A stretch of DNA of 64,000 nt from Thalassobaculum fulvum (GCF_014652915.1 NZ_BMZS01000004.1:248001-312000), one strand, 5' to 3'; positions 28,133 to 38,900 are shown, numbered from the stretch's first letter. Program-made: numbers and translations. The notes: generated by a model from the sequence alone, not told the origin.

Positions 28133-29098
28133 TCAGATCAGCCTCGCCCGCCGCATGATCCAGACCTCGATCGCGATCAACCCGGCGAGCAGGCCGACCA
28201 GCGCCGCGAAGCCCCATGGCGACTCGGCCCCGGGGATGCCGCCGACGTTGACCCCGAGCAGCCCGGTGACGAAGCCGATCGGCAGGAACACGGTGGCCAC
28301 GATCGACAGCCAGTACATGTTGCGGTTCATCCGCTCGGCCGCCTTCAGCGCCAGACCGTCTTCGACGATCGCCGCGCGCGAGCGCAACGCGTCCAGATCC
28401 TCGACCAGCCGGGTGACCCGGTCGATGGTCTCCTGGAAATCCATCGGGTCGAGCTCGGCCAGGCGCTCGCCGCCAGTGCGCCGAAACTCCACCAGGGCCT
28501 CGCGCTGCGGCGCCAGGTAGCGGTGCAGCACCAGGGCGCGGCGGCGGATCTCGCCGAGCCGGCCGCGGTCGACCGCGCTGCCGTCCCCGAGCGAGGCGAC
28601 CTCCAGCGCGCCGAGATCCTCCTCCATCCCATCGATCTCGGGGATCATCCGGGCGGTCAGCCGCTCGACGATCCGCAGCACCAGGTCGGCGACCGTCCCC
28701 GGCCCTTCGCCGCGCTCCAGGCTCTCCTTAAGGTCGTTGACCGCCATGACCCGGTACCGGCGCAGCGACAGCAGCCGGCCGGGCTCGACCCAGAGCCGGA
28801 CCGCGATGGTCTCCTCGTGCTGCGCCGCCGGGTCGAAGTTGATGCCGCGCAGGATCAGCAGGATGCCGTCGGGCCGGACCACGCAGCGCGGCCGCGTGTC
28901 CTCCTCCAGCAGGGCCCGGGCGACCGCCGGCGGCACACCGGCGTCGGTTGCCAGCCAGGCCTGCACGGCGGGATCGTGGCGCTCGAGATGCAGCCAGAGC
29001 GGCCCGGCGGAGGTGTCGCCCTCGACCGGCACCGACCCGCCCCGACCGTCGAGGCGGATACCAAAGATCAGACCGCTGCCGGGCCGTTCCTGAGCCAT
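28133..29098 (-). CDS. zntB: ZntB-type CorA-superfamily metal transporter
   Basis: A 321-aa protein. A large cytoplasmic alpha/beta funnel domain is followed by two C-terminal helices. The loop between them reads GLLGVNVGGIPG, the GVN version of the CorA GMN motif usual in ZntB. ZntB proteins move Zn2+ across the inner membrane. It is cotranscribed with the VIT-type transporter. The last residues are basic (MRRARLI), as in the family. Confidence 0.88.
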   Translation of the reverse strand: MAQERPGSGLIFGIRLDGRGGSVPVEGDTSAGPLWLHLERHDPAVQAWLATDAGVPPAVARALLEEDTRPRCVVRPDGILLILRGINFDPAAQHEETIAVRLWVEPGRLLSLRRYRVMAVNDLKESLERGEGPGTVADLVLRIVERLTARMIPEIDGMEEDLGALEVASLGDGSAVDRGRLGEIRRRALVLHRYLAPQREALVEFRRTGGERLAELDPMDFQETIDRVTRLVEDLDALRSRAAIVEDGLALKAAERMNRNMYWLSIVATVFLPIGFVTGLLGVNVGGIPGAESPWGFAALVGLLAGLIAIEVWIMRRARLI

Positions 29099-29150
29099 CG
29101 TCAGAGTGTCGGTGATTCGACGCGATCCAGATAGCCGGGACCGCCTGATT

Positions 29151-30425
29151 TCACCCGGTCAGCGGCTCGAACCCCCAGGAGAACAGCGGCCGGCCGCCGT
29201 CGGCGCGGATGTGGATGACGTCCTCCAGCCACATCCGCGCGTGCTCGCCGCCCGGGTACAGCAGGTGGAACGGCACCACCATGTTCTCCTCCAGCGTCCA
29301 GTCGGCGTTCGGCCGGCCGTTGGCCGTGGTCTGCTCCAGGTCCATGTGCGACAGGCCGAGACCATGGAAGAAGATCACCGCGGCGTCCGGGTCCGGCGCC
29401 CCGGCCTTGCGGTACACGGCCCGCGCCCGCGCCTGCAGTTCCGAGACTTTCGCCCCCGGCCGCATGGTGTCGAGCAGGTCGGTCGCCACCGCCGCCGTCG
29501 CGTCGGCGAAGCGGCGGGCCGGCACGGTCGGCTCGCCGCCGACGACCCAGGTCTTGCCGCCGTCCCAGCAGTACTGGTCGATGGTGCCGTGACAGTCGAA
29601 CATGACGTGGCAGCCGGCGGTGACCTCATGGGTCTCCAGCCCGGTCTGCAGCATCAGCGCCGGATCGGCCCCGCGCGGATGCCCCCAGACCATGCCGCCC
29701 GGGTCGTGCACGAAACCGCCGAGTTCGCTGACCGCCACCGAGTAGGCCCGGTTCAGGTCGCGCCAGGTGGCGCCCGGCGCCCAGGCGTCGACGGTCCGGC
29801 GGATCGCCGTCTCGTTCAGGGCGGTCGCCCGTTCGAGCAGGCCGATCTCGGTCCCGGTCTTCACCGCCCGGGCATACATCATCGGGTCGTAGCCCTCGGC
29901 GACCTCGACCCCGTCGAGGCACAGCCGCAGGCCGTAGCCGACGTCGTCGAACGCGACCCGGCCGCCGTTCAGCCCCAGCTCCGCGACCGCCTTGCGGACC
30001 ACCTCGGCCATGCTGAAGCCGTAGGTCTTGCGGGCGCGCTCGACCCACGCCACCCCCTTGCCGTGCGCCGGGATGAAGCGGTCGATGTCGGCCGGGGTCG
30101 CCGGCAGGTCCAGCGGCATCATCACGGCCCGATAGGGACGGATGTCTTCGACCCAGCTCGGTTGGCCGAGGAAGCTCGCGAGGTAGTAGTCGGCCACCAC
30201 CGCGATCGGATGGTCGGGAGCATGCCGCGACAGGATCACCGCATAAGGCCTCGGTTCGTCCGACTTGTGAGCAATCGGGTTCAGGCCACTGAGATAAAAC
30301 ATATTGTTTGGCTGTATGGCGACGATCCCGTCGATGCCGCGGGCGGCCAGGGCGTGCCACAGCCGGTCGAGATTGCAGAACCGCTTGGGCAGCGGCGTCC
30401 GCTCGAACGGGGCGGTTTCGGACAT
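29151..30425 (-). CDS. M24 metallopeptidase, Xaa-Pro dipeptidase-like
   Basis: A 424-aa protein. A creatinase-like N-terminal domain (about 1-185) has the substrate-shaping motif [10 protein letters not shown]. The pita-bread catalytic domain has metal ligand candidates in [31 protein letters not shown] and WLEDVIHI, that is the D-D-H-E-E set of the family. It may hydrolyse X-Pro dipeptides or another amide. It is transcribed away from the transglutaminase operon across a 181-bp gap. Confidence 0.82.
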   Translation of the reverse strand: MSETAPFERTPLPKRFCNLDRLWHALAARGIDGIVAIQPNNMFYLSGLNPIAHKSDEPRPYAVILSRHAPDHPIAVVADYYLASFLGQPSWVEDIRPYRAVMMPLDLPATPADIDRFIPAHGKGVAWVERARKTYGFSMAEVVRKAVAELGLNGGRVAFDDVGYGLRLCLDGVEVAEGYDPMMYARAVKTGTEIGLLERATALNETAIRRTVDAWAPGATWRDLNRAYSVAVSELGGFVHDPGGMVWGHPRGADPALMLQTGLETHEVTAGCHVMFDCHGTIDQYCWDGGKTWVVGGEPTVPARRFADATAAVATDLLDTMRPGAKVSELQARARAVYRKAGAPDPDAAVIFFHGLGLSHMDLEQTTANGRPNADWTLEENMVVPFHLLYPGGEHARMWLEDVIHIRADGGRPLFSWGFEPLTG

Positions 30426-30507
30426 GGCGTCGGTTTCCTCCGGTTTTCCGGAAGCGTGTCACCGGGAGCCGCCGGCGATCAATTGCCGCCGCGGCACGAG
30501 TGACATC

Positions 30508-30545
30508 CACACCCCGACAGGGCCGGCACACCCCGACAGGGCCGG
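30508..30545. repeat. 19-bp tandem direct repeat upstream of the transglutaminase operon
   Basis: Two perfect copies of CACACCCCGACAGGGCCGG lie end to end (30508-30526 and 30527-30545) in the divergent gap 30426-30606, 61-98 nt before the operon ATG. Head-to-tail copies with a spacing near two helical turns suit a regulator site. Nothing else was seen in this gap. Confidence 0.85.
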
Positions 30546-30606
30546 TTGTGATTCCCGGCCCCACGCGGTATCGATTGCGACCGCTTTGCAGTGCAGCAGA
30601 GGCAGC

Positions 30607-33600
30607 ATGGCCATCCACGTCGCCCTCACGCACGAGACCCGCTACCACTACGACCGGCCGGTAGCGCTCGGTCCGCAGGTGATCCGGCTGCGCCCGGCGC
30701 CGCATTCCCGCACCAGGATCCTCAGCTACAGCCTGAAGATCGAGCCCGAGCAGCACTTCCTGAACTGGCTGCAGGACCCGCAGGGCAACTACCTCGCCCG
30801 GGTCGTGATACCGGAGAAGACCGACCGGTTCCGGGTCACGGTCGACCTGGTCGCCGACATGGCGATCATCAACCCGTTCGACTTCTTCGTGGAGCCCGAG
30901 GCCGAGCACTATCCGTTCGAGTACGAGCCGGAGCTGAAGCACGACCTGGCGCCGTACCTGAAGGCCGACCCGGCCGGGCCGCTACTGAACGAGTTCCTGG
31001 CACAGACCCCGCGCGACCGCCGCCAGATCACCGACTTCCTGGTGGCGCTGAACCAGCGGCTGCAGGGCATGATCGGCTACATCGTCCGCATGGAGCCCGG
31101 CATCCAGACCACCGAGGAGACCCTCGGGAGCGCCAAGGGCTCATGCCGCGACACCGGCTGGCTGCTGGTCCAGATCCTGCGCCACCTCGGGCTCGCCGCC
31201 CGGTTCGCGTCCGGCTACCTGATCCAGCTGAAGCCGGATGTGAAGGCGCTGGACGGCCCGTCCGGCACCGAGGCGGATTTCACCGACCTGCACGCCTGGG
31301 CCGAGGTCTACATCCCCGGTGCCGGCTGGATCGGTCTCGATCCGACCTCCGGCCTGCTGTGCGGCGAAGGACACATCCCGGTCGCCTGCACCCCGGATCC
31401 GCGCTCGGCCGCCCCGATCGAGGGCATGGTCGAGCCGGCGACGGTGGACTTCTCGCACCACATGGCGGTGACCCGCGTGCTGGAGACGCCGCGGGTCACC
31501 AAGCCGTACGACGAGGCCCAGTGGCAGGCGATCGACGCGGTCGGCCGACAGGTCGACGCCGACCTCGCCGCCGGCGACGTGCGCCTGACCATGGGCGGCG
31601 AGCCGACCTTCATCTCGATCGACGACCTGGACGGCGACGAGTGGAACACCGCCGCGGTCGGCCCGACCAAGCGGACCCTCGCCGACACCCTGATCCGCCG
31701 GCTGCGCGACCGGTTCGCGCCGGACGGCCTGCTGCACTACGGCCAGGGCAAGTGGTATCCGGGCGAGAGCCTGCCGCGCTGGGCGTTCGCGCTGTACTGG
31801 CGCGGCGACGGCATGCCGCTGTGGCGGACCGAGCGGCTGATCGCGCGCGAGGGCGTCGACTACGCGCCGACCGCCGAGCAGGCCGAGGCGCTGACCAAGG
31901 CGATCGCCCGCCGGCTCGGCGTCACCGAGGCGGCGGCCCTGCCGGCCTACGAGGACCCGGCGAAGTTCCTCGACCGCGAGAGCAAGCTGCCGGAGAATGT
32001 GGACCCGTTCGACTCCAAGCTCGAGGACCCGGAGGAGCGGGCCCGGCTGGCGCGGGTGTTCGACCGCGGCCTCGGCAACCCGGTCGGCTACATCCTGCCG
32101 ATCCAGGCCTGGCAGGCCCGCGACGGCGGCCGGCACTGGATGACCGAGGTCTGGTCGTTCCGGCGCGGCCGCGTGCTGCTGGTCCCGGGCGACTCGCCGG
32201 TCGGGTTCCGGCTGCCGCTGGGCGCCCTGCCGTGGATTCCGCCGGCCAGCTATCCCTACTACTACCCCGCCGACCCCTTCGAGGATCGCGGCGAGCTGCC
32301 GGCTCCGGAGATCCGCCAGCCGTTCCTGTCGGGCCGGCCGAGCGAGGCCGAGATCCGCCAGGACGTCCGCCACCAGCCGGCGGTTCCCGCGGACAGCGCC
32401 CCCGGCAAGCACGTTCGTACCGCCATGGCGGTCGAGCCGCGCGACGGACGGCTCTCGGTGTTCCTGCCGCCGACCCGCTCCGCCGACGAGTACGTCGAGC
32501 TGCTGTCGGCGGTCGAGGACGCGGCGGCCGAGATCGGAACGCCGGTCCACCTGGAGGGCTACACCCCGCCGCCGGACCCGCGGATCAACGTCATCAAGGT
32601 CACGCCGGACCCGGGCGTCATCGAGGTCAATATCCACCCGGCGCGGGGCTGGGAGGAGCAGGTTGCGATCACCGAGGCGCTGTACGAGGAGGCCCGGCTG
32701 TCGCGCCTCGGCACCGAGAAGTTCCTGGTCGACGGCCGGGCGGTCGGCACCGGCGGCGGCAACCACGTGGTGGTCGGCGGTGCCACACCGGTCGACAGCC
32801 CATTCCTGCGGCGTCCCGACCTGCTGCGCAGCCTGGTCGCGTACTGGCAGAACCACCCGTCGCTCAGCTACCTGTTCTCCGGCCTGTTCATCGGCCCGAC
32901 CAGCCAGGCGCCGCGGATCGACGAGGCCCGCCACGACCAGCTCCACGAGCTGGAGATCGCGTTCCGGCAGGTGCCCGACCCGACCGCCGGGCAGATCCCG
33001 CCGTGGCTGGTCGACCGGATATTCCGCAACCTGCTGATCGACGTCAGCGGCAATACCCACCGCACCGAGATCTGCATCGACAAGCTGTACTCGCCGGACG
33101 GGCCGACCGGCCGGCTCGGGCTGGTCGAGTTCCGGGCCTTCGAGATGCCGCCGCACCCGCGCATGAGCCTGGCGCAGGCGCTGGTGTTGCGGGCCCTGAT
33201 CGCGTGGTTCTGGAAGACGCCGTACCAGGGCCGGCTGAAGCGCTGGGGCACCGCCCTGCACGATCGGTTCATGCTGCCGCACTTCGTATGGCAGGATTTC
33301 GGGGACGTGCTGGCCGACCTGCAGGGCGCCGGCTACCCGCTGCAGGCCGACTGGTACCGGCCGCATCTGGAGTTCCGGTTCCCGACCATGGGCACCGTCG
33401 ACTGGCGCGATCTCCGCCTGGAGATCCGCTCGGCGCTGGAGCCCTGGCACGTGATGGGCGAGGAGGGTGCCATCGGCGGCACCGTGCGCTACGTCGATTC
33501 CTCGCTGGAGCGCCTGCAGGCCAAGGTCACCGGCTACGACCCGACCCGCTACCGGGTAACCTGCAACGGCTGGGACCTGCCGCTGGCCGGAACCGGCCGC

Positions 33601-33921
33601 AACGGCGAGGCGGTAGCCGGCGTGCGGTTCCGGGCGTGGCACCCGGCCTCGGCCCTGCACCCGACCATCGGCGTGCACGCGCCGCTGACCTTCGACGTCG
33701 TCGACGACTGGACCGGCCGGGCGGTGACCGGCTGCGTCTACCACGTCGGGCACCCGGGCGGGCGCAACCACGACACCGCCCCGGTCAACGCCTTCGAGGC
33801 CGAGGGACGGCGACTCGCACGGTTCGAATCCATGGGTCACACCCCGGGTCGGCCGGCCGGGTTCCGCCAAGCCATTGATAACCCGGAGTTTCCGCTTACC
33901 CTGGACCTTCGCCTGACGTAA
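30607..33921 (+). CDS. Transglutaminase-like protein fused to DUF2126
   Basis: A 1104-aa protein. The N-terminal beta domain (1-100) and transglutaminase core have the triad C180 (GSCRDTGW), H229 ([12 protein letters not shown]) and D245 (GLDPTSG). A long DUF2126 C-terminal part starts near 320 ([13 protein letters not shown]) and includes a glutamate-cysteine-ligase/amidoligase-like module ([31 protein letters not shown]). This architecture is always found with the two genes that follow. Comparative genomics suggests the trio makes or processes an isopeptide-type tag, but no biochemical role is established. An ATG at 30607 follows GAGGCAGC. Confidence 0.9.
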   Translation: MAIHVALTHETRYHYDRPVALGPQVIRLRPAPHSRTRILSYSLKIEPEQHFLNWLQDPQGNYLARVVIPEKTDRFRVTVDLVADMAIINPFDFFVEPEAEHYPFEYEPELKHDLAPYLKADPAGPLLNEFLAQTPRDRRQITDFLVALNQRLQGMIGYIVRMEPGIQTTEETLGSAKGSCRDTGWLLVQILRHLGLAARFASGYLIQLKPDVKALDGPSGTEADFTDLHAWAEVYIPGAGWIGLDPTSGLLCGEGHIPVACTPDPRSAAPIEGMVEPATVDFSHHMAVTRVLETPRVTKPYDEAQWQAIDAVGRQVDADLAAGDVRLTMGGEPTFISIDDLDGDEWNTAAVGPTKRTLADTLIRRLRDRFAPDGLLHYGQGKWYPGESLPRWAFALYWRGDGMPLWRTERLIAREGVDYAPTAEQAEALTKAIARRLGVTEAAALPAYEDPAKFLDRESKLPENVDPFDSKLEDPEERARLARVFDRGLGNPVGYILPIQAWQARDGGRHWMTEVWSFRRGRVLLVPGDSPVGFRLPLGALPWIPPASYPYYYPADPFEDRGELPAPEIRQPFLSGRPSEAEIRQDVRHQPAVPADSAPGKHVRTAMAVEPRDGRLSVFLPPTRSADEYVELLSAVEDAAAEIGTPVHLEGYTPPPDPRINVIKVTPDPGVIEVNIHPARGWEEQVAITEALYEEARLSRLGTEKFLVDGRAVGTGGGNHVVVGGATPVDSPFLRRPDLLRSLVAYWQNHPSLSYLFSGLFIGPTSQAPRIDEARHDQLHELEIAFRQVPDPTAGQIPPWLVDRIFRNLLIDVSGNTHRTEICIDKLYSPDGPTGRLGLVEFRAFEMPPHPRMSLAQALVLRALIAWFWKTPYQGRLKRWGTALHDRFMLPHFVWQDFGDVLADLQGAGYPLQADWYRPHLEFRFPTMGTVDWRDLRLEIRSALEPWHVMGEEGAIGGTVRYVDSSLERLQAKVTGYDPTRYRVTCNGWDLPLAGTGRNGEAVAGVRFRAWHPASALHPTIGVHAPLTFDVVDDWTGRAVTGCVYHVGHPGGRNHDTAPVNAFEAEGRRLARFESMGHTPGRPAGFRQAIDNPEFPLTLDLRLT

Positions 33922-33970
33922 TCCCCCGCCGCGTGATAGCGTCTCGGCCTGTTTGTGTCCGGATTGCAGA

Positions 33971-36556
33971 ATGCCGTCGAGCGCCGTCGTGCACCCCCAG
34001 GATTCCGACGATCTCCTGACCGGCTATCGCACGGTCGAGGGGATCTACGACGAGCTCGTCGCCCCGGGCGGCGAGAGCCGCGCCTACTGGCGGCCGTTCA
34101 TCGACGGCATGCGCGCGCTGCCGGCCGACGAGGTCGCCCAGCATCCGGAGACCGCGCTGCGGCTGATCCGCCAGCACGGCGTGACCTACAATGTCTACGG
34201 CGACCCCAAGGGCGAGCAGCGCCCCTGGGAGCTCGACGTCATGCCGCTGCTCATCCCCGAGCCCGAATGGGCGGTGCTGGAGCGCGGCCTGAAGCAGCGG
34301 GCCCGCCTGCTGAACGCCGTCCTGGCCGACCTGTACGGGCCGCAGAACCTGATCTGCGACGGGGTGCTGCCGGCGGCGCTGGTCTACGCCAACCCGCATT
34401 TCCACCTGCCCTGCCACGGCATCGTCCCGCCCTACGAGACCTTCCTGCAGATCTACGCCGCCGACCTGGCCCGTTCGCCGGACGGCCGCTGGTGGGTGTT
34501 CAACGACCGAACCCAGGCGCCGTCCGGCGCCGGCTACGCGCTCGAGAACCGGGTGATCACGGCGCAGTGCCTCAGCGACCTGTTCCGCGAGGGCCGGGTG
34601 CGCCGGCTGGCCCACTTCTTCCAGGCCCTGCGCGAGAACCTGCGGGCACTGTCCGGCCGCGACGACCCGCGCATCGTGCTGCTGACGCCGGGCCCGCTCA
34701 ACGAGACCTATTTCGAGCACGCCTTCCTGGCCCGCTATCTCGGCTACCCGCTGGTCGAGGGCGCCGACCTGACGGTCCGCGACAACCGGGTCTACCTGAA
34801 GACCGTCGGCGGCCTGCAGCCGGTCGACGTGATCCTGCGCCGGGTCGACACCGAATGGTGCGACCCGCTGGAGCTGCGCCCCGATTCGGCGCTCGGCATC
34901 GCCGGGCTGGTCGAGGCCGCCCGCGCCGGCCACGTGGTGATCGCCAACGCGCTCGGCTCCGGCCTGGTGGAGTGCACCGCCCTGATGGGCTTCCTGCCGG
35001 GCCTGTGCCGCCACCTGCTCGGCGAGGACCTGGTCCTGCCGCACATCGCCACCTGGTGGTGCGGCCAGGAGGACGCCCGCGAGCACGTGATCGCCAACCT
35101 GGACGACCTGGTGGTGGCCCGCACCTTCCAGACCCCGACCCTGGTGACCGCCGATGCCGGCCAGGTGCTGGGGTCCGAGCTGACCGACGAGCAGCGCGCC
35201 GGGCTGATCGAGCGCATCCGCCAGCGCGGCTACGACTATGTCGGCCAGGAAGCGATCACCCTCTCGACCGCCCCGGCCTGGGACGGCGGCCACCTCGTGG
35301 CCCGGCCGATGGCGCTGCGCATGTACGCCACCGCGCTCGGCGACGACTACGTGGTGATGCCGGGCGGCCTGACCCGGATCTCGTCGAGCAACTCGACACG
35401 CGCGGTGTCGATGCAGCGCGGCTCCGGCTCGAAGGACACCTGGGTGCTGTCCTCGGCCCCGGTCGGCAGCTTCAGCCTGCTGCGCCAGGAGGACACCTCG
35501 CCGATGCTGCGCCGGGCCGGCGATGACCTGCCGAGCCGGGCGGCCGACAACATGTACTGGCTCGGCCGCTACGCCGAGCGCACCGAGAGCGCCATGCGGC
35601 TGCTGCGCAGCCTGCTGACCCGGCTGGCCGAGGACCCGGTCCAGGATTCGACCGCCAACGTCGCCATGCAGAAGCTGCTCTACATGCTGGCGCATCCGGG
35701 CGATGTCGACGGGCTGATGCGGCGGCGCGGCCGCACCCTGTCGGCCACCCAGATCGAGCAGCGGGTGCAGGCCTACCTGTTCGACCCGAGCGAGCCGAAC
35801 GGGATTCCGCAGCTCGTCAGGACCGTGAACCGGGTGGCGTCGCTGACCCGCGACCGGCTGTCGCTCGACGCCTGGCGCACCCTCGACCAGCTGCACCAGG
35901 ACGTGCTGCGGCAGCGGCCCCGGGTATGGCTCGACATCGGCGAGGCCTCGGCGATCCTCAACGACATGCTGCGGACCATGTCGGCGTTCGCCGGGCTCGG
36001 CATGGAGAACACCACGCGCACCCAGGGCTGGCGGTTCCTGGACATGGGTCGCCGGCTGGAGCGGGCCTCGACCATGGCCGGCCTGCTGCGCGGCCTGCTG
36101 TCGGTCGGCGACCCGGAGGGCTACGGCTTCCTGGACCGCCTGCTGGAGCTGGCGGACAGCTTCATGACCTACCGGGCGCGCTACGTCAGCACGCCGCGGC
36201 TGGTGCCGGTGCTCGACCTGCTGCTGATCGACGAGAGCAACCCGCGCTCGGTCGCGTTCCAGCTCGACGCCCTGGAGCAGCACGCCGCCCGGCTGCCGCG
36301 CTTCGACGACGCCCTCGACCGCTCGCCGGAGCAGCGCCAGATCCTGTCCTGCCAGGCGGCGATCCGGCTGGCCGACGTGCGCGCGCTGGCACGGACCGAC
36401 GCCAAGGGCCGCCGGACCGAGCTCGACACCCTGCTCGCCCGGGTCGGCGGCGCCATCGGCGACCTGTCCGAGACCATCGGCCGACACTACTTCAGCCACG
36501 CCGACCTCGGGCGCCACACCGAGGCCGCCTCGCTCCGGCGGTTCTTCGAGCCATGA
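33971..36556 (+). CDS. Circularly permuted ATP-grasp / alpha-E domain fusion
   Basis: An 861-aa protein. Residues 1-480 are the circularly permuted ATP-grasp domain (conserved YDELVAPGGESRAYWRPFI, GVTYNVYGDP, QRPWELDVMPLLIP, and later VILRRVDTEWCDPLELR). Residues from about 510 form the alpha-E domain (ADNMYWLGRYAERTESAMRLLR, LDMGRRLERASTMAGLLRGLL). ATP-grasp enzymes form amide bonds, so this is a candidate peptide ligase. In many genomes the two domains are separate neighbouring genes; here they are one chain. The ATG at 33971 lacks a strong SD, and an in-frame start six codons earlier is possible. Confidence 0.88.
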   Translation: MPSSAVVHPQDSDDLLTGYRTVEGIYDELVAPGGESRAYWRPFIDGMRALPADEVAQHPETALRLIRQHGVTYNVYGDPKGEQRPWELDVMPLLIPEPEWAVLERGLKQRARLLNAVLADLYGPQNLICDGVLPAALVYANPHFHLPCHGIVPPYETFLQIYAADLARSPDGRWWVFNDRTQAPSGAGYALENRVITAQCLSDLFREGRVRRLAHFFQALRENLRALSGRDDPRIVLLTPGPLNETYFEHAFLARYLGYPLVEGADLTVRDNRVYLKTVGGLQPVDVILRRVDTEWCDPLELRPDSALGIAGLVEAARAGHVVIANALGSGLVECTALMGFLPGLCRHLLGEDLVLPHIATWWCGQEDAREHVIANLDDLVVARTFQTPTLVTADAGQVLGSELTDEQRAGLIERIRQRGYDYVGQEAITLSTAPAWDGGHLVARPMALRMYATALGDDYVVMPGGLTRISSSNSTRAVSMQRGSGSKDTWVLSSAPVGSFSLLRQEDTSPMLRRAGDDLPSRAADNMYWLGRYAERTESAMRLLRSLLTRLAEDPVQDSTANVAMQKLLYMLAHPGDVDGLMRRRGRTLSATQIEQRVQAYLFDPSEPNGIPQLVRTVNRVASLTRDRLSLDAWRTLDQLHQDVLRQRPRVWLDIGEASAILNDMLRTMSAFAGLGMENTTRTQGWRFLDMGRRLERASTMAGLLRGLLSVGDPEGYGFLDRLLELADSFMTYRARYVSTPRLVPVLDLLLIDESNPRSVAFQLDALEQHAARLPRFDDALDRSPEQRQILSCQAAIRLADVRALARTDAKGRRTELDTLLARVGGAIGDLSETIGRHYFSHADLGRHTEAASLRRFFEP

Positions 36557-37467
36557 GCGCCCACACCGGCCCGGCAACCGTCCGCTACGACGTCAGGCAC
36601 CGGACCGACTTCGAGTATTCGGCGCCGGTCTCGATCTCGCACCATCTGCTGCACCTGACGCCGCGGCCGACCGCCAACCAGCGGACCGAGTCCTGGCGGG
36701 TCGCGCTGACCCCCGCGCCGGCGATCCGGCGCGTCGAGGTCGACTTCTTCGGCAACCCGGTCGAGCACCTGACGATCCAGGACGAGCACTCCAGGCTGGT
36801 GGTGCACGCCCGCGGCACCCTGGCGGTCGACCCGCCGCCGCCGGTCGACCCGTCGGCGACGCCGGCCTGGGAGGACGCCCGGGTCAACGGCTCGTCGGTC
36901 ACCGACCCGGAGATCCTGGCGGCCCAGCCGTTCGCCTACGACTCGCCGATGACCCGCTCGAACGAGGCGGTCTGGGCGTGGGCTCGGCAATCCTTCGTGC
37001 CCGGCCGGCCGGTGCTGGAGGCGGCGCTCGACCTGAACCACCGGATCTTCGCCGAGCTCGAATACGATCCGACCGCGACCACCGTGTCGACGCCGGTCGC
37101 CGAGGTGTTCCGGATCCGCCGCGGGGTCTGCCAGGACTTCGCGCACCTGATGCTGGCCGGCCTGCGCGGGCTCGGCATCCCGGCCCGCTACGTCAGCGGC
37201 TACCTGCTGACCTATCCGCCGCCCGGCGGCGAGAAGCTGCAGGGCTCCGACGCCAGCCACGCCTGGGTGTCGGTCCGGGTGCCCGGTCACGGCTGGGTCG
37301 ACCTCGACCCGACCAACGACAAGCTGACCACCACCGAGCATGTCACCCTGGCCTGGGGCCGCGACTACGGCGACGTCAGCCCGGTGAAGGGCGCGATCGT
37401 CGGCGGCGGCGAGCACGAGGTGAAGGTGGCGGTCGACGTCGTGCCGGTCGGGAACGGCGCGGCGTAG
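36553..37467 (+). CDS. Transglutaminase-like cysteine protease-fold protein
   Basis: A 304-aa protein. The triad is C193 (GVCQDFAHLM), H236 (SHAWVSV) and D252 (DLDPTND), with the typical N-terminal bacterial transglutaminase-associated domain. It overlaps the ATP-grasp gene by four bases (ATGA) and completes the trio. It probably hydrolyses or forms an isopeptide bond on the product of the other two proteins. A palindromic element follows 12 nt after the stop. Confidence 0.92.
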   Translation: MSAHTGPATVRYDVRHRTDFEYSAPVSISHHLLHLTPRPTANQRTESWRVALTPAPAIRRVEVDFFGNPVEHLTIQDEHSRLVVHARGTLAVDPPPPVDPSATPAWEDARVNGSSVTDPEILAAQPFAYDSPMTRSNEAVWAWARQSFVPGRPVLEAALDLNHRIFAELEYDPTATTVSTPVAEVFRIRRGVCQDFAHLMLAGLRGLGIPARYVSGYLLTYPPPGGEKLQGSDASHAWVSVRVPGHGWVDLDPTNDKLTTTEHVTLAWGRDYGDVSPVKGAIVGGGEHEVKVAVDVVPVGNGAA

Positions 37468-37479
37468 CGCCAAGCCATT

Positions 37480-37573
37480 GGGTCCCGGCTCTACGCTTCG
37501 CTTCGGCCGGGATGAGGCTCGAAACGAAACGTCTCTCCCTCATCCCGGACGTGCGCAGCGCGATCCGGGACCC
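37480..37573. repeat. Palindromic intergenic element, copy 3
   Basis: Outer arms GGGTCCCGG (37480-37488) and CCGGGACCC (37565-37573). Inner arms CCGGGATGAG and CTCATCCCGG. It lies between convergent genes, 12 nt after one stop and 10 nt before the other, so it could serve as a shared 3' end. Confidence 0.85.
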
Positions 37574-37583
37574 ATGCGAGACT

Positions 37584-38105
37584 TCAGTCGATCGCCACCC
37601 CCTCGTGGCGGAGCAGCCAGCGTTTGCGCTCGATGCCGCCGCCATAGCCGGTCAGCGAGCCGTTCGCCCCGATCACCCGGTGGCAGGGGACGACGATGCT
37701 GATCGGGTTCGAGCCGTTGGCGTGCCCGGCCGCGCGGACCGCCGCCGGACGGCCGGCCCGCGCGGCAAGCTCGCGGTAGTTGATGGTCGTCCCGCACGGG
37801 ATGCCGCGCAGCGCCTGCCATACCGAGCGCTGGAACCCGGTGCCGCCGGTCTCGGCCGGCAGGTCGTCGATGGCATGGAGGTCGCCGGCGAAATAGGCCG
37901 CGCAGGCCTGCGACAGCCCGGCCGGGTCGTGCGCCGGGGTCAGCGAGATCTCCCGACCCCGGTACTGGGTGCGAAGCAGCGCCAGCATCCGGTCCTCGTG
38001 GTCGGTCCAGTCGACCGCCCGCAGCCGCCCGTCGCGGTCGGCCACCACCACGAGTTCGCCGATCGGCGTCGGCAGCCGGTCGACCAGGAAATCCAGCGAC
38101 GGCAT
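37584..38105 (-). CDS. ogt: Methylated-DNA-protein-cysteine methyltransferase
   Basis: A 173-aa protein with the acceptor Cys C141 in the PCHRVIG motif. The helix-turn-helix (GIPCGTTINYRELAARAG) and the N-terminal Ogt-type domain are present. It removes O6-alkyl groups from guanine by irreversible transfer to its own Cys. Standard length for the single-domain form. It is convergent with the transglutaminase operon and 3' of the exported protein at 38131. Confidence 0.93.
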   Translation of the reverse strand: MPSLDFLVDRLPTPIGELVVVADRDGRLRAVDWTDHEDRMLALLRTQYRGREISLTPAHDPAGLSQACAAYFAGDLHAIDDLPAETGGTGFQRSVWQALRGIPCGTTINYRELAARAGRPAAVRAAGHANGSNPISIVVPCHRVIGANGSLTGYGGGIERKRWLLRHEGVAID

Positions 38106-38130
38106 CCGCCCGGCCGCTCCCGCAACCCGG

Positions 38131-38568
38131 CTACTTGTAGAACGTCGCCTTGGCCTTGCTCGACGGGTTGATACGGTCCACGCAACCAGCGATGTCGCCG
38201 GCCGCGTCGGCGCACGCGGTGACGTCGTTCAGCAGGATCGACCCGATCTTGTCGCAGGCCACGCCCGACACGTCGAACAGCTTGACCGAGGTCTTGCCGG
38301 CCCGCAGCGGCGCCGCGTCGATCGCCAGCCACTTCTGGATGATGCCGCCGGTGTCGAACACCAGCAGTTCCATGTTGAAGGCCTTGTACTCGGTGGACCC
38401 TTCCGGGCGGACCACGAAGTAGGCCCGGCAGCTGCCTTCCAGCGGCTCCAGCTTGTTCAGCTCGATGTTGATCGCCGACTTCCCCTCGGCCTGTGCACCG
38501 GCTGCAAGCCCGGCCGTCAGCCCGGCCGCCAGCACCGCACCGGCGACCCCGCTCGCCAAACGACGCAT
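38131..38568 (-). CDS. Hypothetical exported protein with conserved cysteines
   Basis: A 145-aa protein from the ATG at 38568, which has GGAGG 7 nt upstream. The signal peptide ends near AQAEG. The mature part contains Cys in GSCRAYFVV, GVACDKIG, TACADAAG and GCVDRI, so one or two disulfides are likely. It is a recurrent unnamed periplasmic family of alphaproteobacteria as far as I recall. Function unknown. Confidence 0.75.
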   Translation of the reverse strand: MRRLASGVAGAVLAAGLTAGLAAGAQAEGKSAINIELNKLEPLEGSCRAYFVVRPEGSTEYKAFNMELLVFDTGGIIQKWLAIDAAPLRAGKTSVKLFDVSGVACDKIGSILLNDVTACADAAGDIAGCVDRINPSSKAKATFYK

Positions 38569-38700
38569 GCCCTGTCCTCCGTGTCGGTCACCCAGGAACG
38601 GACTCCACATACCCGCGATATGTGACCGTCACAAGGCAGCAGGATAAGCGCGTCCCGGCGTCGCTTGACATGCCCTCCCCCGAAACCGATAAGCGAAGGG

Positions 38701-38900
38701 CCGACGGTTCCCCAGCAAGGGACGAATCCCCGGGGATTGAAAGGGAACGCGGAGCGCGCGCCGGATCGGTGCGCGAAGCCGCGGCTGCCCCCGCAACTGT
38801 GAGCGGCGAGCGACGGGTGACCATGCCACTGCCTCGGATCGAACTGGGGCGGGAAGGCGACTCGGAGCCGAGACCCGCGAGCCAGGAGACCTGCCGTCGG
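38701..38900 (+). ncRNA. Cobalamin riboswitch
   Basis: The closing stem pairs CCGACGG (38701-38707) with CCGTCGG (38894-38900). The conserved core is present: AAAGGGAAC near 38740, CTGCCCCCGCAACTGTGAGC near 38785-38804, GCCACTG (38825-38831), GGGAAGGCG near 38850, and AGCCAGGAGACCTGCC (38880-38895). It binds adenosylcobalamin and represses the downstream cobW-cobN-cobO genes. This and the expression segment after it account for most of the 451-bp gap 38569-39019. Confidence 0.93.

Noticed and set aside
33821-33831. GGTTCGAATCC, like a tRNA T-loop
   Set aside because: It lies inside the transglutaminase-DUF2126 gene in frame, and no acceptor or anticodon arms surround it.
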